This document shows positions 52,844-61,850 of a DNA stretch of 64,000 bases, piece after piece. This DNA is from JANQJA01 sp965267485 (lineage in GTDB: Bacteria; Pseudomonadota; Gammaproteobacteria; Pseudomonadales; Azotimanducaceae), in assembly GCA_965267485.1 (NCBI GenBank), contig OZ254080.1, positions 1,860,001-1,924,000 on the forward strand, in the 5' to 3' direction. A program made the translations under genes and the position numbers. The notes beneath the pieces are model-generated. The model searched no databases. It saw nothing but the letters and a program-made list of their open reading frames with translations, and was not told the DNA's origin. Positions within the stretch are counted from its first letter, which is position 1, and each line of letters opens with the position of its first letter.

Positions 52844-53899
52844 ATGACTGAGTTCAGGGCGGATCAAAACTCCGGCACGATACCGGTGCAGGAACGGCAC
52901 CAGTTCGATGTCGGCGCGCTGCAAAGATTCATGCAGGACAACGTCGAGGGCTACTCGGGCGACCTGACGGTCGAGGAATTCGCGGGCGGTCAATCCAACC
53001 CGACGTATCTGCTCACTGCAGGCGGTACTCGCTACGTACTTCGGCGCAAGCCGCCGGGCAAGCTGCTCAAGTCAGCCCATGCAGTCGATCGTGAATACAA
53101 GGTGCTGACGGCGCTGCAGAATACCGATGTTCCCAGCGCCAGAACCTATGCGCTCTGCGAGGACGAGTCGGTGATCGGCACGATGTTCTACATCATGGAG
53201 TTCCTCGACGGTCGGGTGATCTGGGATAGCACGGGCGGCTCCTATGCGCCTGAAGAGCGAGGTGAGATCTGGGATGCGGCCAATGCGGCCGTCGCCAAGC
53301 TCCACAACGTCGGCTTCAGGGAAGTCGGGCTGTCGGACTACGGCAAGCACACCGACTACATTGCGCGGCAGATCAAACGCTGGTCGGAGCAGTACGAGTA
53401 CACGAAGACGGTCGATAATCCCTATATGGACAACCTGATCGAGTACCTGCCGAAAAACATCCCTGACGATAACGAGTGCACAATCGTTCACGGCGACCTC
53501 CAGATTGCCAACATGATGATGCACAAGGAGAAGAATGAGGTCATCGGCATCCTCGACTGGGAACTCAGCACGCTCGGCAGTCCGCTTTCGGACTTCGCGT
53601 ACCTGTGCCGTCCCTATCGCGACGCGCTGCGCAACGCTGACCTCAAGGCGCTGGGCATTCCGAGCGAAGAGGAGTTCGTCGAAGCCTACTGCCGCCGAAC
53701 CGGTCGTGACGGTATCGAGAACTGGGATTACTACCTGGCCTTCAACATGTTCCGGCTCGCGGGCATTCTCCAGGGCATCGCACGCCGGGTACTCGACGGT
53801 ACGGCCGCGAGCAAGCACGCAGAGCAGGCGGGGGCAGGCGCGCTCAACATGTCGAAGCTTGCGTGGGCGCAGATCGACAAGAGCGTCGAGCTCGACTGA
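52844..53899 (+). CDS. APH-type phosphotransferase (ACAD10-like kinase domain)
   Basis: This 351-aa protein has the aminoglycoside phosphotransferase fold: HGDLQIANMMM (catalytic Asp and metal Asn) and GILDWELSTLGSPLSDFAYLC. The sequence resembles the kinase domain found with acyl-CoA dehydrogenases (ACAD10/11), which phosphorylates 4-hydroxyacyl-CoA and similar compounds. It shares one base with the GST start at 53899 (TGATG). It could link to the acyl-CoA genes elsewhere in the window. Confidence 0.85.
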   Translation: MTEFRADQNSGTIPVQERHQFDVGALQRFMQDNVEGYSGDLTVEEFAGGQSNPTYLLTAGGTRYVLRRKPPGKLLKSAHAVDREYKVLTALQNTDVPSARTYALCEDESVIGTMFYIMEFLDGRVIWDSTGGSYAPEERGEIWDAANAAVAKLHNVGFREVGLSDYGKHTDYIARQIKRWSEQYEYTKTVDNPYMDNLIEYLPKNIPDDNECTIVHGDLQIANMMMHKEKNEVIGILDWELSTLGSPLSDFAYLCRPYRDALRNADLKALGIPSEEEFVEAYCRRTGRDGIENWDYYLAFNMFRLAGILQGIARRVLDGTAASKHAEQAGAGALNMSKLAWAQIDKSVELD

Positions 53900-54564
53900 T
53901 GCTGATCCTCGCCACGACGGAGCGCGAGTATCCCTGGGGAACGATGCGCTCCACCAACGCCAGCAAGGTCAAGGTGATTCTCGAGGAGAAGGGGCTCGAC
54001 TACCGGGTTGATCGCCTTCGCCCGGGTGACCTGTGGAAGAAGCCGCCGGAGCTTCTGTCGAAGCATCCACTGGGAAAGGTGCCTTATCTCGAAACCGAAA
54101 AGGATGGTGTGATCTGGGATTCAACCGTGATCAACGAATACCTCGAGGATCGATACCCGCACATTGCGCTCAAACCTGATGACGCGCCGTCGCTGGCGCG
54201 TCTGAGAATGTGCGAAAACTTCGGCGACGAGGCGCTGCTTGTCGGTGATTTGCCAAAGATCTGGATGCCCTGGTGGTCAGCACCCGAAGACCGCAATGAG
54301 GACGCCATGCAGGCTGGTCGTGATGCGTTGCGATCCCGCAGCCTGCCCTGGCTCGAGTCGATGCTTGGCGAAGAGTATCTTTGTGGGGATTTCAGTCTGG
54401 CGGACGCTCCCTTCATGGCGGTTGCCATGGTGCTCGAGGTTGACGGCATGGATATCTCCGAGTTCCCAAAGACATCGGCCTATCTCGAGCGGCTGCGCGC
54501 GCGCGATTCCTATCGAGCGATCAGCCCGAGGACCTCTCTCGACGACTCGGCGGGAAGCAGCTAG
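53899..54564 (+). CDS. Glutathione S-transferase
   Basis: This 221-aa GST has MRSTNASKVKVILEEKGLDY, KHPLGKVPYLETEKDG and the C-terminal LCGDFSLADAPFMAVAMVLE. Normal length; the active Ser/Thr lies near residue 16. ATG 53899 overlaps the kinase stop. Its own stop (TAG 54562-54564) lies inside the left terminal repeat of the MITE-like element. Confidence 0.85.
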   Translation: MLILATTEREYPWGTMRSTNASKVKVILEEKGLDYRVDRLRPGDLWKKPPELLSKHPLGKVPYLETEKDGVIWDSTVINEYLEDRYPHIALKPDDAPSLARLRMCENFGDEALLVGDLPKIWMPWWSAPEDRNEDAMQAGRDALRSRSLPWLESMLGEEYLCGDFSLADAPFMAVAMVLEVDGMDISEFPKTSAYLERLRARDSYRAISPRTSLDDSAGSS

Positions 54565-54807
54565 CCCGCATATCTCACCGATTCGCTGCGTTCTCAATGA
54601 ACGCAGTGGAATTCGGCACGGTTCTCAACGACCGGACTACTCAGTCTCTTGAGATGAATCGCTTGCCTGAATCTCGCTTGTCTTGGCGGCTTGTGAGCGC
54701 ACATGCTCGCTGCGGCGTGTTCTCGACACGCCTTCGCTCGCGAGCACGCTCACAATCCACCAATCCTGCGCGATCTATCAGGCAATCGGTGAGATATGCG
54801 GGCTAGC
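54560..54807. mobile_element. MITE-like element with 24-bp perfect terminal inverted repeats
   Basis: The 24 bases at 54560-54583 (starting GCTAGCCCGCATATC) are the exact reverse complement of 54784-54807. The 248-bp element also holds a hairpin (54586-54593/54599-54606) and a nested stem (54691-54699/54747-54755, with 54704-54710/54740-54746 and 54716-54720/54726-54730 inside). It has no coding capacity. The two terminal repeats supply the TAG stop codons of both flanking convergent genes. Long perfect repeats and foldable interior point to a MITE or REP-type element; no transposase is present. Confidence 0.75.
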
Positions 54808-55165
54808 CACGAGCCTCTGCGAAGTGAAGGAGTACGCCGCAGGGATCCCACACGTACGTGACCACAGCGTGTGCTTCTTCAGTCGGTGCGGCCACGCGGG
54901 CCGCACCGAAATCCCCTTCGTCGATGACGCGGCTGGCATGTTCGAACCAGTCGCTTGCTGAATCCACGACGATGTAAACCATCGAATTTTCGGCCCATTC
55001 CTTTGCGTAGAAGTCCTGCAGCAGGAAACGGACGTTGCCGTTCTCAAGTTCCGCCAGCTTGTCTGCACGCCAATTCAGGTTCCAGCCCAGCGCGCGGTAG
55101 AACGCAAGAGACGTGTCGAAGTCGATTGCGGGGACGAAGTGCTTGACGTCGCGAGCGACGGGCAC
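54803..55165 (-). CDS. Glyoxalase/bleomycin-resistance (VOC) superfamily protein
   Basis: This 120-aa VOC-fold protein has KHFVPAIDFDTSLAFYRALGWNLNW, NVRFLLQDFYAKEWAENSMVYIVV and WDPCGVLLHFAEA. GTG 55165 starts 1 bp after the upstream stop. The fold covers glyoxalases, dioxygenases and antibiotic-binding proteins; no specific role can be given. Its stop lies in the right terminal repeat of the MITE-like element. Confidence 0.75.
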   Translation of the reverse strand: MPVARDVKHFVPAIDFDTSLAFYRALGWNLNWRADKLAELENGNVRFLLQDFYAKEWAENSMVYIVVDSASDWFEHASRVIDEGDFGAARVAAPTEEAHAVVTYVWDPCGVLLHFAEARG

Positions 55166-55166
55166 G

Positions 55167-55718
55167 TCAGAATCCGCCGATGTTGTCGTCGAGTTGCACA
55201 CCGAACGAGTTTAGCGCCATCGACACCAGATTGTACTGGCCGACGGTAAAGACGATGTCCATCATCTGCGTCTCGCTGTAGGACTTCGCGAGTGCCTGCC
55301 ACGTCGCGTCAGAGACGAAAGCATCGCCGTGCAATTCATCGGTTGCACGGATCAGGAGTGCTTCGTTTTCGCTCCAGTTCGGGGCATCCGCGCCGGTCTT
55401 GATCGCCTCGATTTCCTCGTCAGACAGACCCGCGCGCTTGCCAATCACGACATGCTGGCCCCATTCATACTCCGCCTGGCAGAGCCAGCCAATACGGAGA
55501 ATCAGTATCTCCCGGTCACGTGCTGACAGCGTCGACTTGGCGAGAATGTGATTGGCGAAAACCATCCAGCGTTTGGCGAGCTTCTCGTGATTGGCGAGCG
55601 TTCGGAAGATGTTCGCGACATCGCCACCGGCCAACTGGTGCTTGAATGTTTCGCGCTGCTCGTCGTTGAAGGTGTTGGCGTCGAGCGGCTGGATTCTGGG
55701 TTGATCGAGTCGCGGCAT
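55167..55718 (-). CDS. Carboxymuconolactone decarboxylase/AhpD-like family protein
   Basis: This 183-aa helical protein has the CMD/AhpD-type segment RDREILILRIGWLCQAEYEWGQHVVIGKRAGLSDEEIEAIK, with one Cys in place of the AhpD CxxC, so a peroxidase role is doubtful. CMD proteins are often lactone decarboxylases or dehydrogenase-like helpers. ATG 55718 follows CAGGGGGA. It is co-encoded with the VOC protein downstream. Confidence 0.8.
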   Translation of the reverse strand: MPRLDQPRIQPLDANTFNDEQRETFKHQLAGGDVANIFRTLANHEKLAKRWMVFANHILAKSTLSARDREILILRIGWLCQAEYEWGQHVVIGKRAGLSDEEIEAIKTGADAPNWSENEALLIRATDELHGDAFVSDATWQALAKSYSETQMMDIVFTVGQYNLVSMALNSFGVQLDDNIGGF

Positions 55719-55806
55719 GTAGGGTCCCCCTGTTGATGACCGGTCGACTATAAGAAATGCAGTTGGACTTTGCTATGATCCCGGCGTTCGCGAGTCAGGA
55801 GTCCTC

Positions 55807-56763
55807 ATGTCCGAAATCATTCTGCACGAATACCCCCAGTCGCCGTTCTCTGAAAAGATCCGGTCGATCCTGCGCTACAAGGGGTTGGACTACCAGAGTG
55901 TGACGATTCCGGTAATCATGCCCAAACCCGATCTCATGCCGCTGACCGGTGGCTACCGCAAGACGCCTGTCATGCAGATCGGGGCGGACATCTATTGTGA
56001 CTCGTCGATTATCGCGCGCGTGATCGACGACCTGCATCCGGAGCCGGGTATCTTCCCGGCCGCGCTTGCCGCAACCGCGGGTACCATGGCGCACTGGACC
56101 GATACGTTCTTCTTCAAGGTCGCTGTTGCGGTTGCCTTCCAACCGCGGGCGCTCGCGGACAATCCCGTCCTGAGCGACGGTGACCAGGCCGCAGCGTTTG
56201 CTGCCGACCGTGCCGAGTTGACGAAGGGTTCCACTGAACTGCAAATGCCACTCGAGACGGCGCACCCGTATTTTCTGCAGCATCTGGCACGGCTCGAGAA
56301 GCAGCTGGAGCGCGCAAGCCGGTCGAGCGCCTCGCCCTTCCTGTTCGGTGAAGAGCCAGTGATTGCCGACTTCTCGACCTACCACTGCCTGTGGTTCATC
56401 TGGGGGAACGAGGCGATTCGCGACACGTTCGATCCGTTCCATCAGGTACGAGCCTGGCTCGAACGGATGAAGGACATGGGTGACGATACGACGGGACGGC
56501 CGCTCGACGGCGCTGCGGCGCTCGACATTGCCAGGCAGAGAGAGCCGGCTGCTGCCGGGCCGATCGAAAGCAGCCTGCTGCACGGTATTGATCCCGGCAA
56601 GGATGTCGAAATCATGCCGATCGACTACGGATTTCAGCCGGTGCGCGGCCGTCTCGTCACGGCAACCCTGGAGGAGATCGCGCTGATCAGGACGGATGAC
56701 AGCGTTGGTGAGGTCGCGGTGCACTTCCCGCGACTCGGATTCCAGGTGAAGCAGGCCAGCTGA
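55807..56763 (+). CDS. GST-like protein with long C-terminal extension
   Basis: This 318-aa GST has LHEYPQSPFSEKIRSILRYKGLDY, KTPVMQIGADIYCDSSIIARVI and FGEEPVIADFSTYHCLWF. The C-terminal region from about residue 225 (AAALDIARQREPAAAGPIES onward) extends the fold, but it lacks the HYRW motif of the other long GSTs and is probably a separate lineage. ATG 55807 is the normal family start. Confidence 0.82.
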   Translation: MSEIILHEYPQSPFSEKIRSILRYKGLDYQSVTIPVIMPKPDLMPLTGGYRKTPVMQIGADIYCDSSIIARVIDDLHPEPGIFPAALAATAGTMAHWTDTFFFKVAVAVAFQPRALADNPVLSDGDQAAAFAADRAELTKGSTELQMPLETAHPYFLQHLARLEKQLERASRSSASPFLFGEEPVIADFSTYHCLWFIWGNEAIRDTFDPFHQVRAWLERMKDMGDDTTGRPLDGAAALDIARQREPAAAGPIESSLLHGIDPGKDVEIMPIDYGFQPVRGRLVTATLEEIALIRTDDSVGEVAVHFPRLGFQVKQAS

Positions 56764-56766
56764 AGT

Positions 56767-57288
56767 TCAGTCCAGCAGGCGGAGCGCGTCTGCGATCTCG
56801 AACACGTGGGGATCGTGTTTGCCGTGCGCCCGCAACGCGGCTTCCAGCTCCAGCAGGTATTCCCGGTTGTGTCCGCTCGGGCCGGCTGACCGGTGGATCT
56901 GTCTCGCGATGTCTTGGGGCGGCGCCTCACCCAGATAGTTGGGATTATCCCCAGTCGCGTGATAGACGAGACCGGTGACTGGCGGTCCGTCCTCGATGTG
57001 AATGTCGACCTGCTGGCGCGCGTAGCCGCCTTTCTCCCGATAATCCAGATGATCGAGGATCTCGTGACGGCCGTCGACCGGTAGACGATAGGCCATACCC
57101 CAGCAGGTTGTCTCTGGCGCCTCGATCAGCGTGACGACGCGTCCCGGGGCTTCAGGTACGCCGCGATGATCCGTCGAGCCTTGCCAGAATCGTCGTGCGA
57201 AACCGTGGATCCATGCCGGTCTTCGTTCATCAAACGGGAAATCGGCGCGCCAGATCAGCGAACCGTATCCGAAGATCCACTCAGCCAT
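56767..57288 (-). CDS. ChaC-like gamma-glutamylcyclotransferase
   Basis: This 173-aa protein begins WIFGYGSLIWRADFPFDERRP, then RRFWQGSTDHRGVPEAPGRVVTL and LDYREKGGY with the catalytic Glu. ChaC-type enzymes cleave glutathione to 5-oxoproline and Cys-Gly. Located among many GST genes it may recycle or degrade glutathione conjugates. ATG 57288 overlaps the PhyH stop by 8 bp, so the two are translationally coupled. Confidence 0.9.
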   Translation of the reverse strand: MAEWIFGYGSLIWRADFPFDERRPAWIHGFARRFWQGSTDHRGVPEAPGRVVTLIEAPETTCWGMAYRLPVDGRHEILDHLDYREKGGYARQQVDIHIEDGPPVTGLVYHATGDNPNYLGEAPPQDIARQIHRSAGPSGHNREYLLELEAALRAHGKHDPHVFEIADALRLLD

Positions 57289-58129
57289 CGTAGAAGAATG
57301 GACCGTGCAGCCCGACGAGTTGCCGTTGGCGGTCGCTGGTGGCGCGGTCGATCGCGTCGGCGGTGAGCTGGTTCGACTGGTCGGTCGTGCGAAGTCGTTG
57401 GGCGATGTCCCGGCGTCCGTAATGCGCCTGCAGGAAGAAACGACCCTGGTCATTCGGGCCGGTTGGCATCCTTCGATGCCAGACGTCCGAGACGAAGAGT
57501 CCGACGTCACCTGCTTTGGCGGTCAGCTTGCGAACCGTTCGCCCCTGGTATTCCAGTGAAGTGTCCATTGCACGGTCAAAAGGCGGAAAGCGTCCTGAGC
57601 AATGACTGCCGGGAATGACGCCGGTTGGGCCGTCCTCTTCCGTACAGTCCTGCAAAAAGATGTGCGCGCCGATGGCAAAGACCGGGTGCGGAATGTCCTC
57701 GGGCCACGCCACGCCCTCAGGCAGAGGAATGTGCGGACCGGCGTCGACGTGCCACGCCTGGGCAGGATCGTTGGGTTTGGGGGCATTACGCCATGCCGTG
57801 TTGGCAATGATGTGGCAATCGTCACCCAGCAGTGGCTCGATCGTTTCGAGTATGCGCGGATGACCAATGGCGGCCTGGCAGGCTTCGCTGCGATTCAGCA
57901 TCTCATAGCGAAATTCAGCATCATGTTCGGGCGGTCGCTTGCCGCCGGTTCGATCGTCGGGGGGCAGACGGTCGAAGATTTCGTCGATCGACTCCCGTAA
58001 CGTAACGATCTCGTCAGTCGAGAGTACCCCCTCGAGTACTACGCAACCTTCGGTTTCGAGTTCGAGCGCCGCGGCGGGCGCCTCATTGGGTCGACGTGTC
58101 GTGAGATAACCGTGAACGCGCTTGATCAT
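57281..58129 (-). CDS. Phytanoyl-CoA dioxygenase family protein
   Basis: This 282-aa Fe(II)/2-oxoglutarate dioxygenase has AWHVDAGPHIPLPEGVAW (HxD), GVIPGSHCSGRFPP and the second His in DVWHRRMPTGPNDQGR. ATG 58129 is chosen over the upstream start because the family N-terminus begins there. It is coupled to ChaC at 57288. Substrate unknown. Confidence 0.83.
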   Translation of the reverse strand: MIKRVHGYLTTRRPNEAPAAALELETEGCVVLEGVLSTDEIVTLRESIDEIFDRLPPDDRTGGKRPPEHDAEFRYEMLNRSEACQAAIGHPRILETIEPLLGDDCHIIANTAWRNAPKPNDPAQAWHVDAGPHIPLPEGVAWPEDIPHPVFAIGAHIFLQDCTEEDGPTGVIPGSHCSGRFPPFDRAMDTSLEYQGRTVRKLTAKAGDVGLFVSDVWHRRMPTGPNDQGRFFLQAHYGRRDIAQRLRTTDQSNQLTADAIDRATSDRQRQLVGLHGPFFYDG

Positions 58130-58190
58130 GTTGATGCCTCCATCGTACCAGTGTATGAACGTGCTACGCTCGCGGCAAGGAGGGAACACG

Positions 58191-59198
58191 ATGCAAAGAT
58201 ACAGGCTTTACGGTGGTGGTGGCTCACCGTACTCGATGAAGATGCGGGCGATTCTTCGGTATCGCAGGCTGCCGTTCGACTGGGTGCTCATCACCCCGGC
58301 ACTGCGTGAGCAGCTTCGCCACGACGGGCCGCCGGTCATCCCCATCCTCCAGTTCCCGGACGGTAACCTGCAGGTCGACTCGACGCCGCTGGCGTACATG
58401 CTGGAGGATGCACACGCCGAGCGCAGCATCATCCCGCCGGACCCCTGCCACGGATTCCTGTCGGACCTGATCGAGGACATGGCCGACGAATGGTTTACCA
58501 AGATGATGTTTCATTACCGCTGGCATCGGGAGGTGGATCAGATTTACAGCAGTCGTCAGATCATCGCGGACAATTCTCCGGGCGTGACGGGCGAGGCGCT
58601 CGAACGCGCGGCAGAGGCCATCCGTGCGAGGCAGGTCGGGCGCATGCCAATTGTTGGTTGCACGCCGGAAAATGCGCCGGTCATCGAGGCCGGTTACCAC
58701 GAGGTGCTCGCGATTCTCGACACGTTTGTGACGCGAGAGGAATTTCTTTTCGGAACGAGGCCGGCGCTTGCCGACTTTGGCCTGTTCGGGCAGTTCAAGG
58801 TGCTGGCAAGCGACTACACGCCGCGTAACGAGATGATTGACCGGGCGCCGCGCGTCTATGACTGGATTCGCCGGCTCGATGATCTGAGCGGCGTCGATGG
58901 TCACTGGCATGGCGAGGGTGAACTGCGGGCGGCGACGCGTTCGCTGCTGCAGCTTGCCGCCCGACAGTACTTACCGTTCCTCGAGGCCAACCGCCAGGCC
59001 GTGATCGATGGCGCTGACTCGGTCGAACTCGAGATTGACGGAAAGCCATGGCGTCAGGCGCCGTTCAAGTATCAGGCGAAGTGCTTCGACCGCCTGCAGA
59101 AACGCTTCGCGGCCGTGGAGGGTGAACCCGCACAGCGACTTGGCGCCGTGCTTGCCGAAACGGGATGCCTGCCGTACCTGGAAGCCCCTTCGTCTTGA
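58191..59198 (+). CDS. Long-form glutathione S-transferase
   Basis: This 335-aa GST begins MQRYRLYGGGGSPYSMKMRA, then VDSTPLAYMLEDAHAERSII, the MADEWFTKMMFHYRW motif and the C-terminal YLPFLEANRQAVIDGADSVE and GKPWRQAPFKYQAKCF blocks. It is closest to the GST at 12496. ATG 58191 follows AAGGAGGG. Its TGA stop lies inside the palindromic repeat at 59190, so the repeat has supplied or replaced the 3' end. Confidence 0.85.
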   Translation: MQRYRLYGGGGSPYSMKMRAILRYRRLPFDWVLITPALREQLRHDGPPVIPILQFPDGNLQVDSTPLAYMLEDAHAERSIIPPDPCHGFLSDLIEDMADEWFTKMMFHYRWHREVDQIYSSRQIIADNSPGVTGEALERAAEAIRARQVGRMPIVGCTPENAPVIEAGYHEVLAILDTFVTREEFLFGTRPALADFGLFGQFKVLASDYTPRNEMIDRAPRVYDWIRRLDDLSGVDGHWHGEGELRAATRSLLQLAARQYLPFLEANRQAVIDGADSVELEIDGKPWRQAPFKYQAKCFDRLQKRFAAVEGEPAQRLGAVLAETGCLPYLEAPSS

Positions 59199-59232
59199 GC
59201 GGAGTGGCCGAAGGCCCGTGGAGTCGAAAGAG
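59190..59232. repeat. Palindromic intergenic repeat, copy 2
   Basis: CGTCTTGAGCGGAGTGGCC and the matching GGCC-GTGGAGTCGAAAGAG half form an imperfect palindrome that agrees with the copy at 52251-52292 at most positions. The GST stop codon at 59196-59198 is part of its left arm. It separates convergent genes. Confidence 0.6.
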
Positions 59233-59249
59233 ATTAAGGGGTTTGCCCG

Positions 59250-61691
59250 TCAGTTGCCCAGCCGGTATCTCAGCTTGACGACGAAGACATCCACGATGGG
59301 GCGCGTCAGCGCATCGCGGAAGTTCCGCTGGAAGCTCTGGTCGGGCGTGCTCGAGATGTCTGCGCCTCGGGTATAGACGACGAACAGGTCAGACAAAGGC
59401 GCGATCTCCCAACGGTAGCGGGCCTGGAATGTCATGCGGCTGACCGAGAAATCACGGGACTTCGTGATGGGCTGTGTGTCCGGAATCAGTGAGCCGTCGC
59501 CCACGGGCACTTGCCAGCGGCTGTTCTCGAACGCCTTCAGTCCGGCCCATTGCATCGTCAGACGGAACTGCTGACGCGCGGTCAGGAAGAAGTCCGCATT
59601 GATACGAGGTCGCCAGAACTCTGCTTCAAACGACGTGAAGTCGCGTCCGCTCCGGTGAATCAGCCAGCCATCGCGCGTCTGGTAATTCACGAAGAACTCG
59701 ACCGAGAACCGGTCGCTGGGACGCCAGTTGAGCGACAGCTCCAGTTCCCTGATCGCCCCGCTCATGTCTTCCTGACGATAGAACGCACCCGTGCCGAATT
59801 GCAGCTTCCGGGAAGAATCAGTCTCGTAGAAAAAGCCGGTGTCCCAGCGCCCGCGCACACGGAAGGAGCCGTTGCCCTCGCTGTCCACGTCGTCCCATCG
59901 CTTGGGAAAGTAGTTGAGCTTGGCGAACAGGAAGTGATTGTTCTTGAAGAACAGGTCCTGCTCAAAGAAGTAGCCGGCATTCACCAGACGGTTGTCGCCA
60001 TTGTAGCGATGTACAACCTTGTAGGTTCGGCGTCGCTCGCGGAAGTTTTCGAGGTCCGAGCGCGTCACCCGCATCTGGTACTCCGCGCCCAGGACGTCGT
60101 TGCGTCGGAGGAAACCAAGGTCGTTGAGGTCGAGCCGGTCGTCGAAGTACTCGAGCTGCAGTTCGTGACGGACGCCACGTCGGGGCGTGAACGTCGTATC
60201 GACGAAGCCGCCGTAGCCTTTGGTTCCGCCGACGTCGCTTGCCAGCATCTGGCCATCGACGTTGATCTTCCCGTTCTGGGTCAGATAGTGGAAGTCCATC
60301 CCGTGCGTGGTCGCATCTTCCTGCGGGTGGGCAGTCAGCGTTGACATCAGGCCGATCGCCCGTCGGCCGCCGCCGTCTGTATCCTCGTACAGCAAGCGGG
60401 CCACGCCGAACTGGCGGCCATCCTGCAGGACGCTGAACGGCTGATCGTTCAATTCGCCATCGAGCACTGTGTCGTCCTCGAATGCACCGAGGAAACCGTA
60501 GCGGAGCTTGCCCTGTTGGCCGGTCACCTTCGCGGCGCCGATCAACTCGCTCGGCTGGTTCGCTTCGAGATCAGACAGCTCGAAATCCGTAATCCCGGGA
60601 TCTCGGGGTGCGCTGCCGATGCGACGCGTATTGACCAATGTCGTGGGAGGGCCGTCCCGTCCCCGTGCCCGCGGCGTGGCCTGGAAAATCTCATAGCCTT
60701 CGAGGAAAAACGCCCGCTTCTCCGGAAAGAAAACTTCGAAGCTCGAGAAGTTCACGACCACGTTGTCCGACTCGACGTTGCCGAAGTCGGGATTGACGGT
60801 CGCCGTGAGCTGCAGGTTTGTGGTGGGGCGCCAGAAGACGTCGAAGCCGGCCTTGTAGCTGTCTTCGGCACCGGGCAGTTCGTTGTCCCAGGTGATCGCT
60901 GCAAACGGATAGAAGGTGAACTGCTGCTTGGGGTCGATACCTTCGAGCTGGATTTTCTGCAGTTCGCTCAGGAATACGGAGCGAGTGGGCGGCAGGGATG
61001 GATAGGCCCAGCGCTCGTTCTTCTCGGCGACGTACCGTGAGATGTAGTAGCCCATCTGGCGGGTCCCGCCGTGTGAATCCGGCATCGTCATCATCGACCA
61101 GGGCAGGAACATCTCTCCGGACCAGCCGTTCTCGATCTCTGCGGTTGCGCCGCGCCAGGGACCGTCCCACTGGTTGCTGAACTGGCGCTCCGGCAACACG
61201 GTGCCGTCTTCGATCGAGTCGCCCAGGTTCAGGCCGAACCAGTAGCCGTAGAGGCCCTGGCCGCCAGGGTCCAGCGTGAACGAGAAGTCGTCCCGGGCGA
61301 TGAACTTGTCGCGAGAGCTGAGGCGCGCGATGAGCGAGTCGACCGGTTGCTCGGCAATGACGCCGACGTACAGGCCCTTGTCGGTATAGAACAGGTGCCG
61401 CAACGTCCGGTATTCGCCGGCTTCCAGTGTGTCGGGCTCGATAAGCACCATGTCGTCGAGCGGCGTGATTCGGGACCAGATTGCCTCGTCGAGCCGGCCG
61501 TCGATGCGGAGGTCGATCTCGCTGTCGTCGAATTTCTGGAGGATGTGTACGCCGTCTTCTGGCGTCGCGTCGGCGGCCAGGGCAATCCCGGTACAGCACA
61601 GCGCAATCGCGGCGATTGGAAGTCGCAGATTCAAGTTCTTGGTGGAGGTAGCTCTAAATTGCGGCGATCTTGGGGCGACGTTTTCGACCAT
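59250..61691 (-). CDS. DUF5916/CBM9-like outer-surface protein
   Basis: This 813-aa protein has a signal peptide (LRLPIAAIALCCTGIALA), then a CBM9-like domain (DLRIDGRLDEAIWSRITPLDD to NGWSGEMFLPWSMM). The large beta-rich remainder (KQQFTFYPFAAITWDN to the C-terminus) looks like the outer-membrane barrel-type DUF5916. The C-terminal residues (VDVFVVKLRYRLGN) resemble beta-barrel strands. Proteins of this kind may bind or take up polysaccharides. The start may be ATG 61691 or a TTG closer to the signal peptide. It diverges from the crotonase gene. Confidence 0.8.
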   Translation of the reverse strand: MVENVAPRSPQFRATSTKNLNLRLPIAAIALCCTGIALAADATPEDGVHILQKFDDSEIDLRIDGRLDEAIWSRITPLDDMVLIEPDTLEAGEYRTLRHLFYTDKGLYVGVIAEQPVDSLIARLSSRDKFIARDDFSFTLDPGGQGLYGYWFGLNLGDSIEDGTVLPERQFSNQWDGPWRGATAEIENGWSGEMFLPWSMMTMPDSHGGTRQMGYYISRYVAEKNERWAYPSLPPTRSVFLSELQKIQLEGIDPKQQFTFYPFAAITWDNELPGAEDSYKAGFDVFWRPTTNLQLTATVNPDFGNVESDNVVVNFSSFEVFFPEKRAFFLEGYEIFQATPRARGRDGPPTTLVNTRRIGSAPRDPGITDFELSDLEANQPSELIGAAKVTGQQGKLRYGFLGAFEDDTVLDGELNDQPFSVLQDGRQFGVARLLYEDTDGGGRRAIGLMSTLTAHPQEDATTHGMDFHYLTQNGKINVDGQMLASDVGGTKGYGGFVDTTFTPRRGVRHELQLEYFDDRLDLNDLGFLRRNDVLGAEYQMRVTRSDLENFRERRRTYKVVHRYNGDNRLVNAGYFFEQDLFFKNNHFLFAKLNYFPKRWDDVDSEGNGSFRVRGRWDTGFFYETDSSRKLQFGTGAFYRQEDMSGAIRELELSLNWRPSDRFSVEFFVNYQTRDGWLIHRSGRDFTSFEAEFWRPRINADFFLTARQQFRLTMQWAGLKAFENSRWQVPVGDGSLIPDTQPITKSRDFSVSRMTFQARYRWEIAPLSDLFVVYTRGADISSTPDQSFQRNFRDALTRPIVDVFVVKLRYRLGN

Positions 61692-61850
61692 CGTGACGTC
61701 GCCGGTTCCCCGGTATTTGCGTCGTCAATAGTAGTGACGCGGGAGAATAATACTGGAAATGCTGCAACCGCGCCATCGCGGATGGGCAAATCGGGGTACG
61801 TATGGTTAGTATTGGGCAACTTTTTTACTCACGAGCACTGGAGCTACCCC

